Position numbers and translations under genes: made by a program
Shown here: one piece after another, positions 22,521 through 33,674 of the stretch
How positions within the stretch are numbered: the stretch's first letter is position 1
How the letters are laid out: the number at the start of each line of letters is the position of its first letter
The notes under the pieces: generated by a model
The model's database searches: none
The model's input: only the letters and a program-made list of their open reading frames with translations
Told to the model about the DNA's origin: nothing
Origin: Ceratopteris richardii
Taxonomy: Eukaryota; Streptophyta; Polypodiopsida; Polypodiales; Pteridaceae
Direction: 5' to 3'
Assembly: GCA_020310875.1 (NCBI GenBank)
Contig: CM035428.1
Location: 107,635,682 to 107,699,681, forward strand
DNA length: 64,000 nt

Positions 22521-24293
22521 TCGAGCTTTGAGGACGAGCGTGTGATGGTAAGACGTAGATTGGAGACGTTGGCATTGTAGGTAATTTCTTTACTTTTCCT
22601 ATTTTTCTCTTTCTTACCTCACCACCATCATCACCATCATCATCATCACCATCTCCCACCTCCATCTCCATCATCACGAGAAAATTCAGTTTTTTTATCA
22701 TATCACCTTCTCCACCTCATTTCCCTCATTCCACTTGTGAGAGAGAGCGAGAGAGCGATATTATGTGCGTTGTTTTTGCATGTTTCTTGAGCTTTCTTGC
22801 AGGTACTTGCTGCATCATCATCTCCAGCACTCCGCGCAGGTACAAAACATCACGAAACTGTCTCTGTGTCGCAGACCTCTGTCGATCGCGATCGACAGAT
22901 TAATCGCCCATTTGGTAAAACAAAGTGCACCACCATAATCTACATGATGAGCACATTCTAAATCACTAAAAACAGTTAAAAAATTCCGTGTTTCTCTGTC
23001 AATTGTGACTGACACCATCGATCGCGACCGACAGCCACGATCGACAACATCTGTCAATCGCGACCGACAGACCCTGTCAATCGCGACCGACTGATTGCCA
23101 TGTAGGACCCTGTCAATTGCGATTGACACCGTCGATCGCGACCGACTGAATTTCAACGATTGATTGAATTTTTCGCGTAGCCACGTGTCCATCGCGACGG
23201 ACACAGCCCCGATCGACTGAATTCACGACAAAAAACCCGGAAAAAGTGTCGATCACGATTGACACCGTCGATCGCGATTGACAGGACTCGCGACCGACTC
23301 TATCGATCGCGATCGACACTGTCGATCGCGATTGACGTGTGGATCGCGACCGACAGGCCCCGACGGACACCTTTGTCAATCGCGATTGACAGACCTGTCG
23401 ATCGCGATTGACAGGCTTTTCGACCAAAAAATTAGGGTTAATATTTCCAAGTCTTTGGGGTAATTTTGGGCATAATTAGCAAGCCATTAGTGATCTGTGA
23501 GGTCCCTACACATGTGTTTTTGAGAAAAATCCTGTGATCTGTCAGCCTGTTTGAACCCTGTTTTAGTCCCAAAACCCTGAACTGACATAACTTTCTCATA
23601 CGAAATCCGTTTGCTGTGATTCTTATCTTGTTAGAAAGCTCGTGGGGAGTACAACCAAAACTTCCACTGGTTACAGTTAAATTAAGATCAGGATTATTAG
23701 ATAGGGTATTTTGAAGTTGACCATACCCAAGGAGAACAAAATTCAGGGATCTCTAGAATTGTTTTCCAAAAAATCACAGTGCAAATTGGTGTTTATGTTA
23801 CATGAATGAAAGTGATTGGTTCTGTCTTTGGAATTTAAGTCTTGAGCTAACTTTGGAATTCTTACAGATCTATTGAGAGCATCGAAGGGCATTCTAAGCA
23901 AGAGTAAGTGCAAGCTTGGGAACGCGCTTCCTAGGCACTCAAGGGCAACCAAGAAGGAAGCAAAAGGTTAGAAGCTCTCAACTCCCTCTGTCAATTCCTA
24001 GCTTAGGCTAAGAACGACTAGTGATAGGAGTAGGCCAGGGCGGCGATAGGCATTTATCAAGTTGAAGACCACCTAAATACTCAAGTTCAAGCTAACGACA
24101 TAATCTTTGTACGGTTGAGAACTTTAAAGGAAAAAGAACGTAACGTGGAACAATCAACTTCAAGTGTGGAAATACACTCAAGTGTACCTGACGACGTGAT
24201 ATCAGACAAGAGTATAAACACGGTAATCAACTAAAAAAAGAAACAAGTAACTGATACAAAAGAACTCAGCAACGAGGTTGTACTTGGGCAAAT
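22521..24293 (+). other. Long untranslated leader of giant gypsy
   Basis: This 1.77-kb region before gag has no convincing long ORF. It holds a (CAC/CAT)n run at about 22621-22655, a GAGAGAGC run near 22738-22757 and the palindrome array at 22879-23414. An AT-richer stretch to 24293 holds nothing I recognise. Many stops exclude translation of the array as part of gag. Confidence 0.75.
22879..23414. repeat. Interspersed palindrome array in gypsy leader
   Basis: About sixteen full copies and several half copies of a 18-20 bp inverted repeat occur in 536 bp. The first, CTGTCGATCGCGATCGACAG (22879-22898), is a perfect palindrome. Others follow the consensus TGTCRATCGCGAYYGACA, for example near 23050, 23109, 23246, 23318, 23372 and 23394. 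Spacing is irregular (0-60 bp). Differences are mostly C/T or G/A, as expected of cytosine deamination. In RNA each copy can fold as a hairpin. The function is unknown. Confidence 0.9.
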
Positions 24294-27200
24294 TTGAGCT
24301 ATTCAATTAGGCTTATGAACCTTAGATCAGGGCGACATCTAGTAAGGGATAGACAAAGTCTGAGGTCTTCAGAGGCTAGCGTTAATCATACGGCTAGGTC
24401 TTGGGCCCAGCAGTTGAGCCACCACTCTCATTACCCTAGCTCTGAGACTAGCGAATCAGAGATGTCTCAAGGGATGGACAGACCTACAGGAAGTTCAGGT
24501 GTGCCATATCTGTATAGGGTGGAAGGCCCCTACAAGACGCAGCTGGAATACCTTAGGACCAACCGATTAGGTGCTAGCATCTATGAGGACGGCGTAGGAA
24601 GATTTGTGGTCCAGATTAAAAACCCTGACCAATCTATAGGACTAGAGCACCCAGCTGTCAAGTTTGAAAACGGAGCATACGTAGACAAGGAAGGGACAAT
24701 ATATGTAGTCACCAGTCACCCAGATAGGACAGATGAATTTGGGAATGTGATCTCAGAAGCGGATTTAGGTGACATGGAGCGAGGAAACATGAGTATAGAG
24801 CCTAGGACCCCTCGAGGAAAATTTGTTCTTACTAGAATCCTCAATCCCGAGTGGGTTCCACAAGACAACAAGAGTATAGATCTGCTTCTGAACTGAGAGA
24901 CTGACGAAGCCTTTTGGAGGTATAAATCTGATCGGCCAAATGATATAGGAACAATCATGATCTATGAGTTCAAAGATCCTGATAGCCCAAGCAGAGTGAC
25001 CTACTTAGATCACGCTTCAGAGAGGATCTTTGTGGTTACAGAACATGATAGACATGCTTGCACTTGGAAGGGTGAATTCGTTTTCCCCCAACCAAGATCG
25101 AACGTGTCCTATGGTCACCCTGGAGCTGGAACATCCCAAGCTCATGGAACTCAAAGAGACAGAAGTAGAGATAGGCCAGAAGTAAGCTTTGCCAACCCAG
25201 GGGGCAGAGAAAGAACAAGGGCGGAAGCAAATAGAGTAGAACTTGAGGTACTTAGAGCTCCCAGGAACCAAAGGAATGCGGATGAGTTTCCTTTACCACG
25301 ACCTAGAGAGCACACAAGGACTTTGAGGCCGACTCAGCTAGTTAAGTCCATGAAGAACCACTTCGATGGCACTGGAGATCCATACGATCATGTGGCTGAG
25401 TTTAGGCAAGTCTTGAGAGCTGAACAAGTTGAAGATCTGTTCACGCAGTACAATGCCTTTGGTTTAACACTTAGGAACACAGCCCTTACGTGGTTTCAAC
25501 CATTGAACGAGAGACAGTTCAGGAGCATAGACCAGCTCTTAGAGGCTTTCATCATCGAATTCTCTAAAAGTGGCATAAGGCATAATACTTCCTCATTGAT
25601 ATACAGCTTCAAGCAGACCCCCCAGGAGACTGTGAGACTTGCAGGAAGAAGATTTAGGCAATATCTTGAGAGATGCCCTGTTCTCGAGTTACCCACACCA
25701 GCCAAACAAGTGGCTTTATTCTTGGATGGATTGCTAAGTACCAAATTGAGATCCTATGTGTACTTGAAGGACCCTAGGACCATAGAAGAGTGTGTACGCA
25801 TGTGCATTGACATCGAGGATAACTTAGGGGAGGAACTAGAGCTTTCCAAAATCTACAAAGATTCAGATAGTGCCTCTAGCCTCTCTTCATCGCAATCAAC
25901 ATCTATTGAGGAACTTGCGGAGAAAGTAGCTCAAAAACTCGGTGTCTCTAGTAAACAAATTCCTAGATTTGCCCCAGTAAAAAGGTGCTATACCTACGGT
26001 GGTGACCATATGGCGAATGTATGTCCCATTATGGCTCAACCCCAAGTAAATCCGAGTAGCCAATACTGTACCATAGAACGGAGATACACAAATCACACAG
26101 CACAAGACTGTCCATACAATAAGCAAGCGGTTAGGCAAACCTACCCTCAGCCATACCCTCAACAAGGAAGATACCAGAGTCCATACCCACCACAATAGTA
26201 TACTAGGCCTCAGCAAAACTACCAACCACAATATCAAGCCCAACTGAGACCCCAGCCAGTGCTAGCACAACAACCACCGGCTCCTACTAATGTGATCCAT
26301 GTAAAATATGCAGCTGCAGAAGAAAACCTGAATAGAGCTATAGTCCCTGTAACACCATTGCTTTCTGAAAGTGACCCGAGTGACCATAGCTTTGATTCGA
26401 TGCATATTGACCGCCCCCAGGCCTACTACATGCAGTCTCCTGAACATGGTGAGTCCTATTACAGTGAGGAACCAAATGAACCTAGTGGGGAGTCAGATTA
26501 CACAAACATCATGTATGCAAACCCCAACCCTAGACTTCAACCAAGGCAAGTAAGACCCCCATTTCCTAGAAGACCATGCTACAGATGTCAGGGAGATCAT
26601 CTCATTTGTGATTGTCCCTTACCTCCACCTACACAACCCCAGTCAGTGACGATCCAGGGCTATTGCTAGGAGTGTGGAAAAGAGCATCTCTTACGAGACT
26701 GTCCAAAGAATCCTAATAATATGCCGAAAATCACTCCTATCAATGTTGTTGGGTTAGTTGTAGACTCCACAGGAAGTGTGACTTCCACTATACCAGTGCA
26801 AGTGATCACTAGAGCCCAAGCCTTGCAGCAGAACCAAAGTGTAGGCCAGGAAAAGAGCCCAGACATTGGTGAAACGGAGAGCATGACAAAGAAGAGGACT
26901 AGAGCCTGGAGAGATAGTCGTGAAAGAATGAAAAGGCAATGGGCAAAAAAGATGAGTGAACTCGAGGAAAGCCTTAGAGAAACAAAGGCCAGGATAACTG
27001 AACTCACATCTCAAACTCCCTCTCACACTACCCCACCTCCACCATTCCCAACTCCATCCGACCCGCCACCTTCCAACCCGTCTCACCTAATTCCACCACC
27101 CCCAAGAGTAGGATCAATCCTAGAAGATCCCACTCCCGAGGACCTAAACATGATGCTCAAAGCTTATCAGGCCAGAATCCAAGAAGGGCCAAACGTAACT

Positions 27201-27926
27201 GATTATGAAAAGTGTTACCCTAGAGCAGAACTAGAGCTTGAACGAACCAAAATTTGTGCGAAGATGGTGGAATTGGCTCAGACCATGTTTGAGGCCAGCC
27301 GCCTGTTTAACATCTCTAGTTCAGCGAAGACACAGTTGCACTTTGATGGAATGTTAGAAAGAATAGAGAAGCTAATTGCACAATCAGAAAAGGAACCCGC
27401 CTCTCAACACAAGGACAAGGTAATTGAAAGGGCAAGTCTTCCTACCCAGGAAGCCTATGTGCCTAACTCTACGGAGCCAGACACATCATCTTCTATGAAT
27501 CGGTTCACACCAGAATTCCTACGAGAGATTCAAGAAGACAAATGGGCTAAAGAAAATGAAGTCCCTCCTCCCATTGAACTTGTGGATGATGCACACGACC
27601 AATTCCCACAAGACATCCCATCCATTTATGAGGAGCAGGAGAGCACCCGATCTCAGGAAAGATTAGACTTTGAGTCTAATTCTTTACATGAATTACCCCA
27701 CTTCACAGGCCCATGGGAAGCTAAGTCTACTTGTATGAGAGCACCCACAGTCATGGTACGAAATGAGGACTCAGTCATACCTAGGAACACAGAGGTAGTG
27801 AAAAACACTAAAGTGCAATGCAACCTCACCTTAGAAGAGCTACTCAAAGTTAGGCCAGAGCTATGGAAACATGTAGCCAAACAAGTACCAGAGATAGCAA
27901 AACCTCATTCCCAGGTAGGATCCTAG
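24294..27926 (+). pseudogene. Giant gypsy gag (long N-terminal extension)
   Basis: This is one reading frame with four stops: TGA 24894-24896 and TAG at 26196-26198, 26667-26669 and 27924-27926. The first 300 or so codons are an extension I do not recognise (YLYRVEGPYKTQLEYLRTNR; EDGVGRFVVQIKNPD). The retrotransposon capsid domain follows (FDGTGDPYDHVAEFRQ near 25360; LTWFQPL; VRLAGRRFRQYLERC). Zinc knuckles come next: CYTYGGDHMANVC (second Cys lost), a weak one near 26068-26115, CYRCQGDHLICDC near 26577-26617, and a knuckle ECGKEHLLRDC whose first half holds a stop. A charged helical segment and proline-rich tract (26880-27110) lead towards the protease. The stops look like C-to-T or G-to-A changes. 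Confidence 0.88.
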
Positions 27927-30488
27927 AGAACAGTGCCAGAAATACCATTGGACAAGATAGGAGACATGAGTGAGGGCGAAGAGGGAAACACATATCTTCC
28001 TATCACCCATCAAGGATACACCACCAAGGCCATTCTAGACTCAGGCGCAGGAGTTGCAATTGCTACCACTTCCCTATGGAAGCGTTGGGGCAAGCCAGCA
28101 CTCAGGCCCACGAGGATGAAATTGCAAATGGCTGATGGTCACATAGAGAGACCCCTAGGGCTGTTAGAAGGAATAACTCTCACCACCTGTGGTGTTGAGT
28201 TCGAGCATACATTTGCTATATGTGATTTTAGCAAAAATCATGCCTATGAAATGATCTTGGGACGACCCTTTATGCAACAGTTGCAAGTGGTACAGGATTG
28301 GGGAACCAATTCCTTGTACCTGCAACACTTGGGTGTTACGACCAAGGTGAATCTCAAAGATTACTCTCATAGAGATGTCCCTCCTATCCGATGGAATCCC
28401 CTCCATAGAGCCAAAGATGATACGGAATCGGTGCATTCCATAGGATCAGGATCCTCATGGATGCATGAAGACACCCACTTATGGATGTGCAAAGTAGCAG
28501 TAGAAGAAGAGAAGAGAGAAGAAGCCAGAGAGATAGGTGCAAAAGAAACACATAGATCAATTCAAGACCCAGCCTATGCACCCGTAGTCTTTCCTGACGA
28601 AGAATTTGAACCCCACGGCTGGACAGATATCTTAGCAACAATGGATGTAGCCATCAAAGAAGAACAATGGACACCTCACTGTGATGAAGATGGCTATGAC
28701 ATTTCAGTCTTCTCTATAGAGCCGATCATGGGAGAGGCAGTGTTAGAAGAGTGTGAACCTAGCCCTGATGCATTTGAGGATGCAAGTGACTCCGATCTAG
28801 AGTCAATCATCATGGACCCACCTTTTGCATCAGATGAAGAATACTTCTATAAAGTAGAATTTCAACCCCAGAGGCATGGAGAGCTTACAAAGGATGTAAG
28901 GCTAGCCACACATGTGACCCCGAAGGAAGAAGGAAAGAAAAGAAAGAAGAGAGAAGTCACACCAGAAGAGGAACAATCTTTGTTTGAGGTCCCGGAAAAT
29001 TTTAAGAAGTATGAGATAGATGACAGGAGAGTCATGATCAGAATGCCTAAACGAGAGGTGCAATCAGGGGAGGCCTATGATAACAAAGAAACCACCAAGA
29101 AAATAGTGGTAGCCGTGGAAGAAGGAGAAGAGAGATGCATGTACATAGGCCATGACCTGACGGAAGACAAAGAGCACGAATTGATAGCCTTGCTAAGAGA
29201 ATACAGAGATGTATTCGCTTGGAGTTACAAGGATTTGAAAGGCGTGGACCCTGACATATGCTCACACACTATCCCCATGACCTCAGATGCCAAACCTTCT
29301 AAGCAAAAGCCATACACATACAATGATAATTATGCTGCTAAGATCAAAGAGGAGATAGATAGACTGGTTGAAGCTGGATTCATCTATGAAATTGAGCACA
29401 CTGAGTGGGTATCTCCCATTGTTGTGGTGCCCAAGAAGAATGGCAAGCTGCATGTATGCATTAACTTGAAGAAGGTCAATGCAGCCACAATTCGAGATAA
29501 CTATCCTCTCCCTATCACAGAACATCTCTTAGAAAGAGTAGCAGGCAAGGAAGTGTACAGATTCCTTGATGGATTTTTGGGCTACAATCAAGTAGCCATA
29601 GCTCTAGAAGATCAGCATAAGACGGCTTTTTCCACTGAATGGGGCATTTTTGCCTTTAGGGTAATGCCATTTGGGCTTACCAATGCTCCTGCAACCTTTC
29701 AGAGGCTGATGTGCCACGTGTTTAAAGAGTTCTTGAGGAAGAATTTGGAAGTCTATGTTGATGACCTCTGTGCTCATTCCAACATTAGACAGACACATAT
29801 ACCAGAACTCAGACAAATCTTTGACAAATGTAGAGAATATCAAGTCTGCCTGAACCCAGAAAAGTGTGTTTTTCTAGGACACATAGTGTCAAAGAATGTC
29901 ATATCCACTGATGAAGAGAAAGTGAGAGCCATAGCCGAGTTACCTAGGCCAAAGAATGTCAAGGAAGTACAAGCTTTCATGGGGCATTGTGGTTATTACC
30001 GACAGTTTATACACATATATGCCATCATTGCAAAGCCTCTGTATGGACTTTTGACTAACTTTGAGTGGACGGATGAATGTGAGAATTCCTTCAATGAGCT
30101 TAGACGGTGATTATGTTCAGCACCAATCTTGACCACACCAGATTGGAATAAGCCTTTCCATGTTCATGTTGATGCATCTAATTATGCTATTGGGTGTGTA
30201 CTCGCACAGCCTACCGGTGAAGGTAGTATGGATCTTCCAATTGCCTATGCTAGTAGACAATTGAATGCAGTTGAACGAAATTATACCACTACGGAGAGAG
30301 AAGGACTAGGCATGGTATATGCAGTTAAAAAGTTTAGACATTATTTGCTTGCAAATAAGTTTAAATTTTTTACTGACCATCAGGCACTGCTATATCTCGT
30401 AAACAAGCCATGCAATACTAATGGAATAGGACTTCGAGGTTGTGGTGAGGAAAGGGAAGACCCACTTAAGAGCAGACCATCTCTCTAG
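27927..30488 (+). pseudogene. Giant gypsy PR-RT-RNase H
   Basis: This continues the gag frame. Retropepsin has ILDSGAG (near 28031) and MILGRPFM (near 28250). A long acidic linker (28380-29000) precedes RT. RT shows VVPKKNGKLHVCINLKKVN, FRVMPFGLTNAPATFQR and YVDD (near 29755), with the catalytic Asp pair kept. TGA 30108-30110 interrupts between RT and RNase H. RNase H has VDASNYAIG, TTEREGLG and FTDHQALLYL (near 30370). Just after this, near 30420-30440, a deletion of about 14 residues shifts the frame into the integrase frame. ORF pieces are 27933-30110 and 30129-30488. Confidence 0.92.
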
Positions 30489-32328
30489 GCTCACATCGGG
30501 AGAAGCCCCACAAGGAGTGTCAGATGACCTTCCTGATGCTTACTTGTTTAATTTGGAAGTGGTGCCGCAGTGGGCTAAGTTATTAGTGCCAGTATTGACA
30601 TACGGGCCTAACCACCCAGTAATAAACACACAGGATAGAGAGGTAGTAAAAGCTCAAAAGTATCACATCATGGCAGGTAGTATGTACAAGCACACAGATC
30701 AAGGGATCTTGGCTTGTTGTGTGGAAGAGGATGAGTACGCTAAATGGTTGCAATTAGCACATGTAGGTGCATTAGAGCAACGCTACTCAAAGCAACGAAC
30801 CCTACAGACACTAAGGAGACTCGGAGTGCATTGGCCGACTATGGAAGCTGATGTCCAAAAGTTGTGCAAGGAATGCCCAATCTGTTGCACTAAACCACCT
30901 GTGGAACATGCCACTCTTTATCAAGTGACCATAGTGCCAGATTGGAGTGAACCACTAGTATCCTTCCTGAGGACGAAAATATTCCCTCTAAACATGACTC
31001 TAGCTAGGAAAAGGAGTTTAGAACAAGAAGCACAGGATTACTCACTCATTGGTGATAATCTATACAAGCGTGGTAAAGATGGTTACCTGAGACTATGTGT
31101 CCATGAGAGTGAATATCTCAAGATCTTGGAAACTGCTCACCAAGGTGTAGCAGGAGGACACTTTGGACCAGATCGGGTGATCAAGGCAATACTATTTGTG
31201 GGCTTCTGGTGGCAAACCCTTCACATGGATGCACATACCTATGTGAAACGGTGTGATGTTTGTCAGAGAACTCAGTATCCTATACGCAAGGATGAGATGC
31301 CACTGAAACCTATGATGGGTGGATGTGCATTCTCTAAGTGGGGAATAGACTTTGTAGGTCCTATTAATCCCCCAGCCAAGGGTTCACATGCTGAATACAT
31401 CATTGTTGCGACAGACTATCTAACCAAGTGGGTAGAGGTAAAAGCCACAACGAAGAACGATGCTCAAACAACAGCTAAGTTTTTATTTGAGAATGTGTTC
31501 ACCAGATACGGCTTACCTATAGAGCTAGTCAGTGATAGAGGCACTCACTTCTTGAATGAAGTTATTGAAAATCTGCTCCAAGAATTCTTGGTAGTACATA
31601 AGAAGTCTGCCCCCTATCACCCTCAAGCTAATGGCCAGGCTGAGAGCACCAATAAGATCCTATGCAATGTACTGACGAAATTAGTGAACAATAAACGCTC
31701 TGATTGGGACAAACAGCTACACCACGCTGTTTGGGCATACCGAGTCGCCTACAAAACGGTACTCCAAGCCACCCCCTTTCAGATGGTATTTGGCCAAAAT
31801 GCAGTGCTACCGTTGGACTTCTTAATACCTACATTGAAAGTGGCACAAGAGCATGAATGGACGGGTCATGAACTCTCCTCAAGACTTTTTGACCTTGAAC
31901 GACTAGGAGAAACAAGACTGAGGGCGGCTGCAGGGATATATGCAGCTAAGAAACGACAGAAGGCATACTTTGATACCCACGTTAAGGATAAAGGTTTGAA
32001 GGCAGGCGACCTAGTACTATTATACACGTTGAAACAACATGCGAGGAAACTAGAGAAGAGAGGCTACGGACCCATGATCATTAATAGAATCTCAACAAGT
32101 GGAGCAGTGCAACTAGCCACATTAGAAGGCGATGTCCTCCCAAGCTACATAAGCGGATGCAGAGTCAAGTTATATCAAGAACCTCTCTCAGAGGAAATGC
32201 TAAGTCGACTCAATATTGCTAAGAAACGCAAAGAAGAAGAAAAGCGAATCTCGAGAAGAAGCTCAAGCAGAAGCTTTAGAGCGCATACGGAGAATGAAAC
32301 TAAGAAGATAAGGCAGAGAGCAACCTAG
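30442..32328 (+). CDS. Giant gypsy integrase with doubled zinc domain
   Basis: This is an open frame of 628 aa, whose ATG is internal. It begins with the RNase H/IN linker (THLRADHLSRL). Two successive HHCC-type modules follow: residues about 75-152 (ending LCKECPICC) and about 195-276 (HQGVAGGHFG … RCDVCQRTQ). The core has GIDFVGPI (Asp), VSDRGTHF (Asp) and ANGQAES (Glu), spaced DD35E, so the catalytic triad is intact. The C-terminal GPMIINRIS module and a basic tail follow, with no chromodomain. The first module lacks one of the two His of a canonical site. The frame is the only fully open essential domain of this element. Confidence 0.92.
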   Translation: MVRKGKTHLRADHLSRLTSGEAPQGVSDDLPDAYLFNLEVVPQWAKLLVPVLTYGPNHPVINTQDREVVKAQKYHIMAGSMYKHTDQGILACCVEEDEYAKWLQLAHVGALEQRYSKQRTLQTLRRLGVHWPTMEADVQKLCKECPICCTKPPVEHATLYQVTIVPDWSEPLVSFLRTKIFPLNMTLARKRSLEQEAQDYSLIGDNLYKRGKDGYLRLCVHESEYLKILETAHQGVAGGHFGPDRVIKAILFVGFWWQTLHMDAHTYVKRCDVCQRTQYPIRKDEMPLKPMMGGCAFSKWGIDFVGPINPPAKGSHAEYIIVATDYLTKWVEVKATTKNDAQTTAKFLFENVFTRYGLPIELVSDRGTHFLNEVIENLLQEFLVVHKKSAPYHPQANGQAESTNKILCNVLTKLVNNKRSDWDKQLHHAVWAYRVAYKTVLQATPFQMVFGQNAVLPLDFLIPTLKVAQEHEWTGHELSSRLFDLERLGETRLRAAAGIYAAKKRQKAYFDTHVKDKGLKAGDLVLLYTLKQHARKLEKRGYGPMIINRISTSGAVQLATLEGDVLPSYISGCRVKLYQEPLSEEMLSRLNIAKKRKEEEKRISRRSSSRSFRAHTENETKKIRQRAT

Positions 32329-32359
32329 GCCAGGTACATATGCAGATCAAGGATATCAC

Positions 32360-33547
32360 GTGGCTATGTGTGAAGTTTCAGGTATCAGCTCTCATAGGAT
32401 AATTGATCGACGTCCTTTTATAACCTTAGATATAGGACAAGGAAAGGGTGTAAGGACTGTAAGAGCCTTGATTGACTCAGGTGCAGCCACTAGTGCTGTT
32501 AAATTGTCTTACTGTCAAGAGTTGAAATTAACTCTCAATCCTATAGAAGCATATCTCATAGGATTGGGAGGTGTGGAAACCCCTTGCATGGGCGAGGTGG
32601 AACTTCCCATCTACATTCAAGACGAAGTAATGACAGTCAAAGTACTAGTGTGTCAAGATGAGGACCTCACTGAGCCTCTTGTCTTGGATCAGGACTGGAT
32701 CTATGATCATGTAGTCAACCTAAACCTACGAAGCGGACTTCTTCAGTTATGGGTAAATCATAGTCGAATTACAGTTGAATTGGAAAATGAGGCACTCAAG
32801 GAACTAGGTAAGGCACGAACTCCTGGTCCTTCCAGGGGCGCACATGAAGTTGACAATGCTATTCTTGTCCAAAACTGTATGATGCAGAAAGAGGATTGTT
32901 TCAACAACGAAGTCAAGGATAAGACGGCACTCCCTTCTTTTCCAAAGGCCAGAAGGATGCAGCAACCAACGGCAGATCAAATACAGAGGAAGCAGAGCAC
33001 TACCTATACTGGAGGCCAAAAAAAGGAGCAAAGCAGATTGTTTCAGCCGTTGAAACAAGTATGGATGCGGAAAGGCAAACACCCTGTTGCGACCAGGCCA
33101 ATCCCACGGCCAAAACCTCTTATTAGTAGTCAACAACACGACACTAATAAGAAGTCTTTCATAAATTCTTCTGCGAAAGCAAAGTCTATTTGGGTACCCA
33201 AGAAGTCGATGAAGGCTAGCCCACAATCACGACAAATCTGGGTGCCTAAGGCTTGCTTGCGGGCTCAAATAGCTACACCAAGGCCACACCCTCTACAACA
33301 TGTTTCACTCACTCGAACACCTGATGCCCAGTCTTACACATCACGCACGGGCACACATTCTTCCATGAGCACAAGTAGAATCACTTGTAAATGGGCCCCT
33401 AAAAAGCCTCATTTTCAAGTAGATACTCCTCTCAAACTCTCCAGAGTCTCCACAAAATCAAGATCAAAACCCATCCACTGCATTTGGCAACCTAAAACTT
33501 GTAATAAACCCCCAGACCCCAGTTGTAAATCCATGCCCACCTACTAA
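32360..33547 (+). CDS. Second retropepsin-like ORF after integrase
   Basis: This is an open frame of 395 aa starting at ATG 32360, 31 bp after the integrase stop and in another frame. Residues about 25-125 look like a retropepsin: ALIDSGAATSAV holds the catalytic DSGA, and PLVLDQDWIYD sits where ILGMDWL-type hydrophobic-Gly/Asp motifs occur. The C-terminal half is basic and Pro/Ser-rich. It repeats a W-x-P-K motif (IWVPKKS, IWVPKAC, KWAPKKP, IWQPKTC). It differs strongly from the PR at 28031, so it is not a recent copy. It has no stop, although gag and RT have several. Role unknown: possibly an accessory protease, or a DSG domain reused for binding. Confidence 0.78.
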   Translation: MAMCEVSGISSHRIIDRRPFITLDIGQGKGVRTVRALIDSGAATSAVKLSYCQELKLTLNPIEAYLIGLGGVETPCMGEVELPIYIQDEVMTVKVLVCQDEDLTEPLVLDQDWIYDHVVNLNLRSGLLQLWVNHSRITVELENEALKELGKARTPGPSRGAHEVDNAILVQNCMMQKEDCFNNEVKDKTALPSFPKARRMQQPTADQIQRKQSTTYTGGQKKEQSRLFQPLKQVWMRKGKHPVATRPIPRPKPLISSQQHDTNKKSFINSSAKAKSIWVPKKSMKASPQSRQIWVPKACLRAQIATPRPHPLQHVSLTRTPDAQSYTSRTGTHSSMSTSRITCKWAPKKPHFQVDTPLKLSRVSTKSRSKPIHCIWQPKTCNKPPDPSCKSMPTY

Positions 33548-33674
33548 CTACATCACTCTCTCACTACATCATTCCACTTAGCTTCTAGGTCTACCCAATT
33601 CCTAACTACACACACAAGCATCGAGCACTTAATAGCCTACTAATCTCTCCCGAACCTCATGTTAATGTTGTAAT
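33548..33674 (+). other. Gypsy spacer before copia D
   Basis: This 127-bp non-coding spacer follows the second protease ORF and ends in the TSD GTAAT (33670-33674). It resumes at 40284. Confidence 0.6.

Noticed and set aside
22879-23414. CRISPR-like array
   Set aside because: Repeats are palindromic, diverged and irregularly spaced, spacers are not of even length, and the context is a plant retrotransposon leader.
22818-23427. Minus-strand open frames of 104-128 aa over the palindrome array
   Set aside because: Their repeated SRSTVSIAIDR-type wording is just the palindrome array translated. A palindromic repeat gives open frames on both strands without being a gene.
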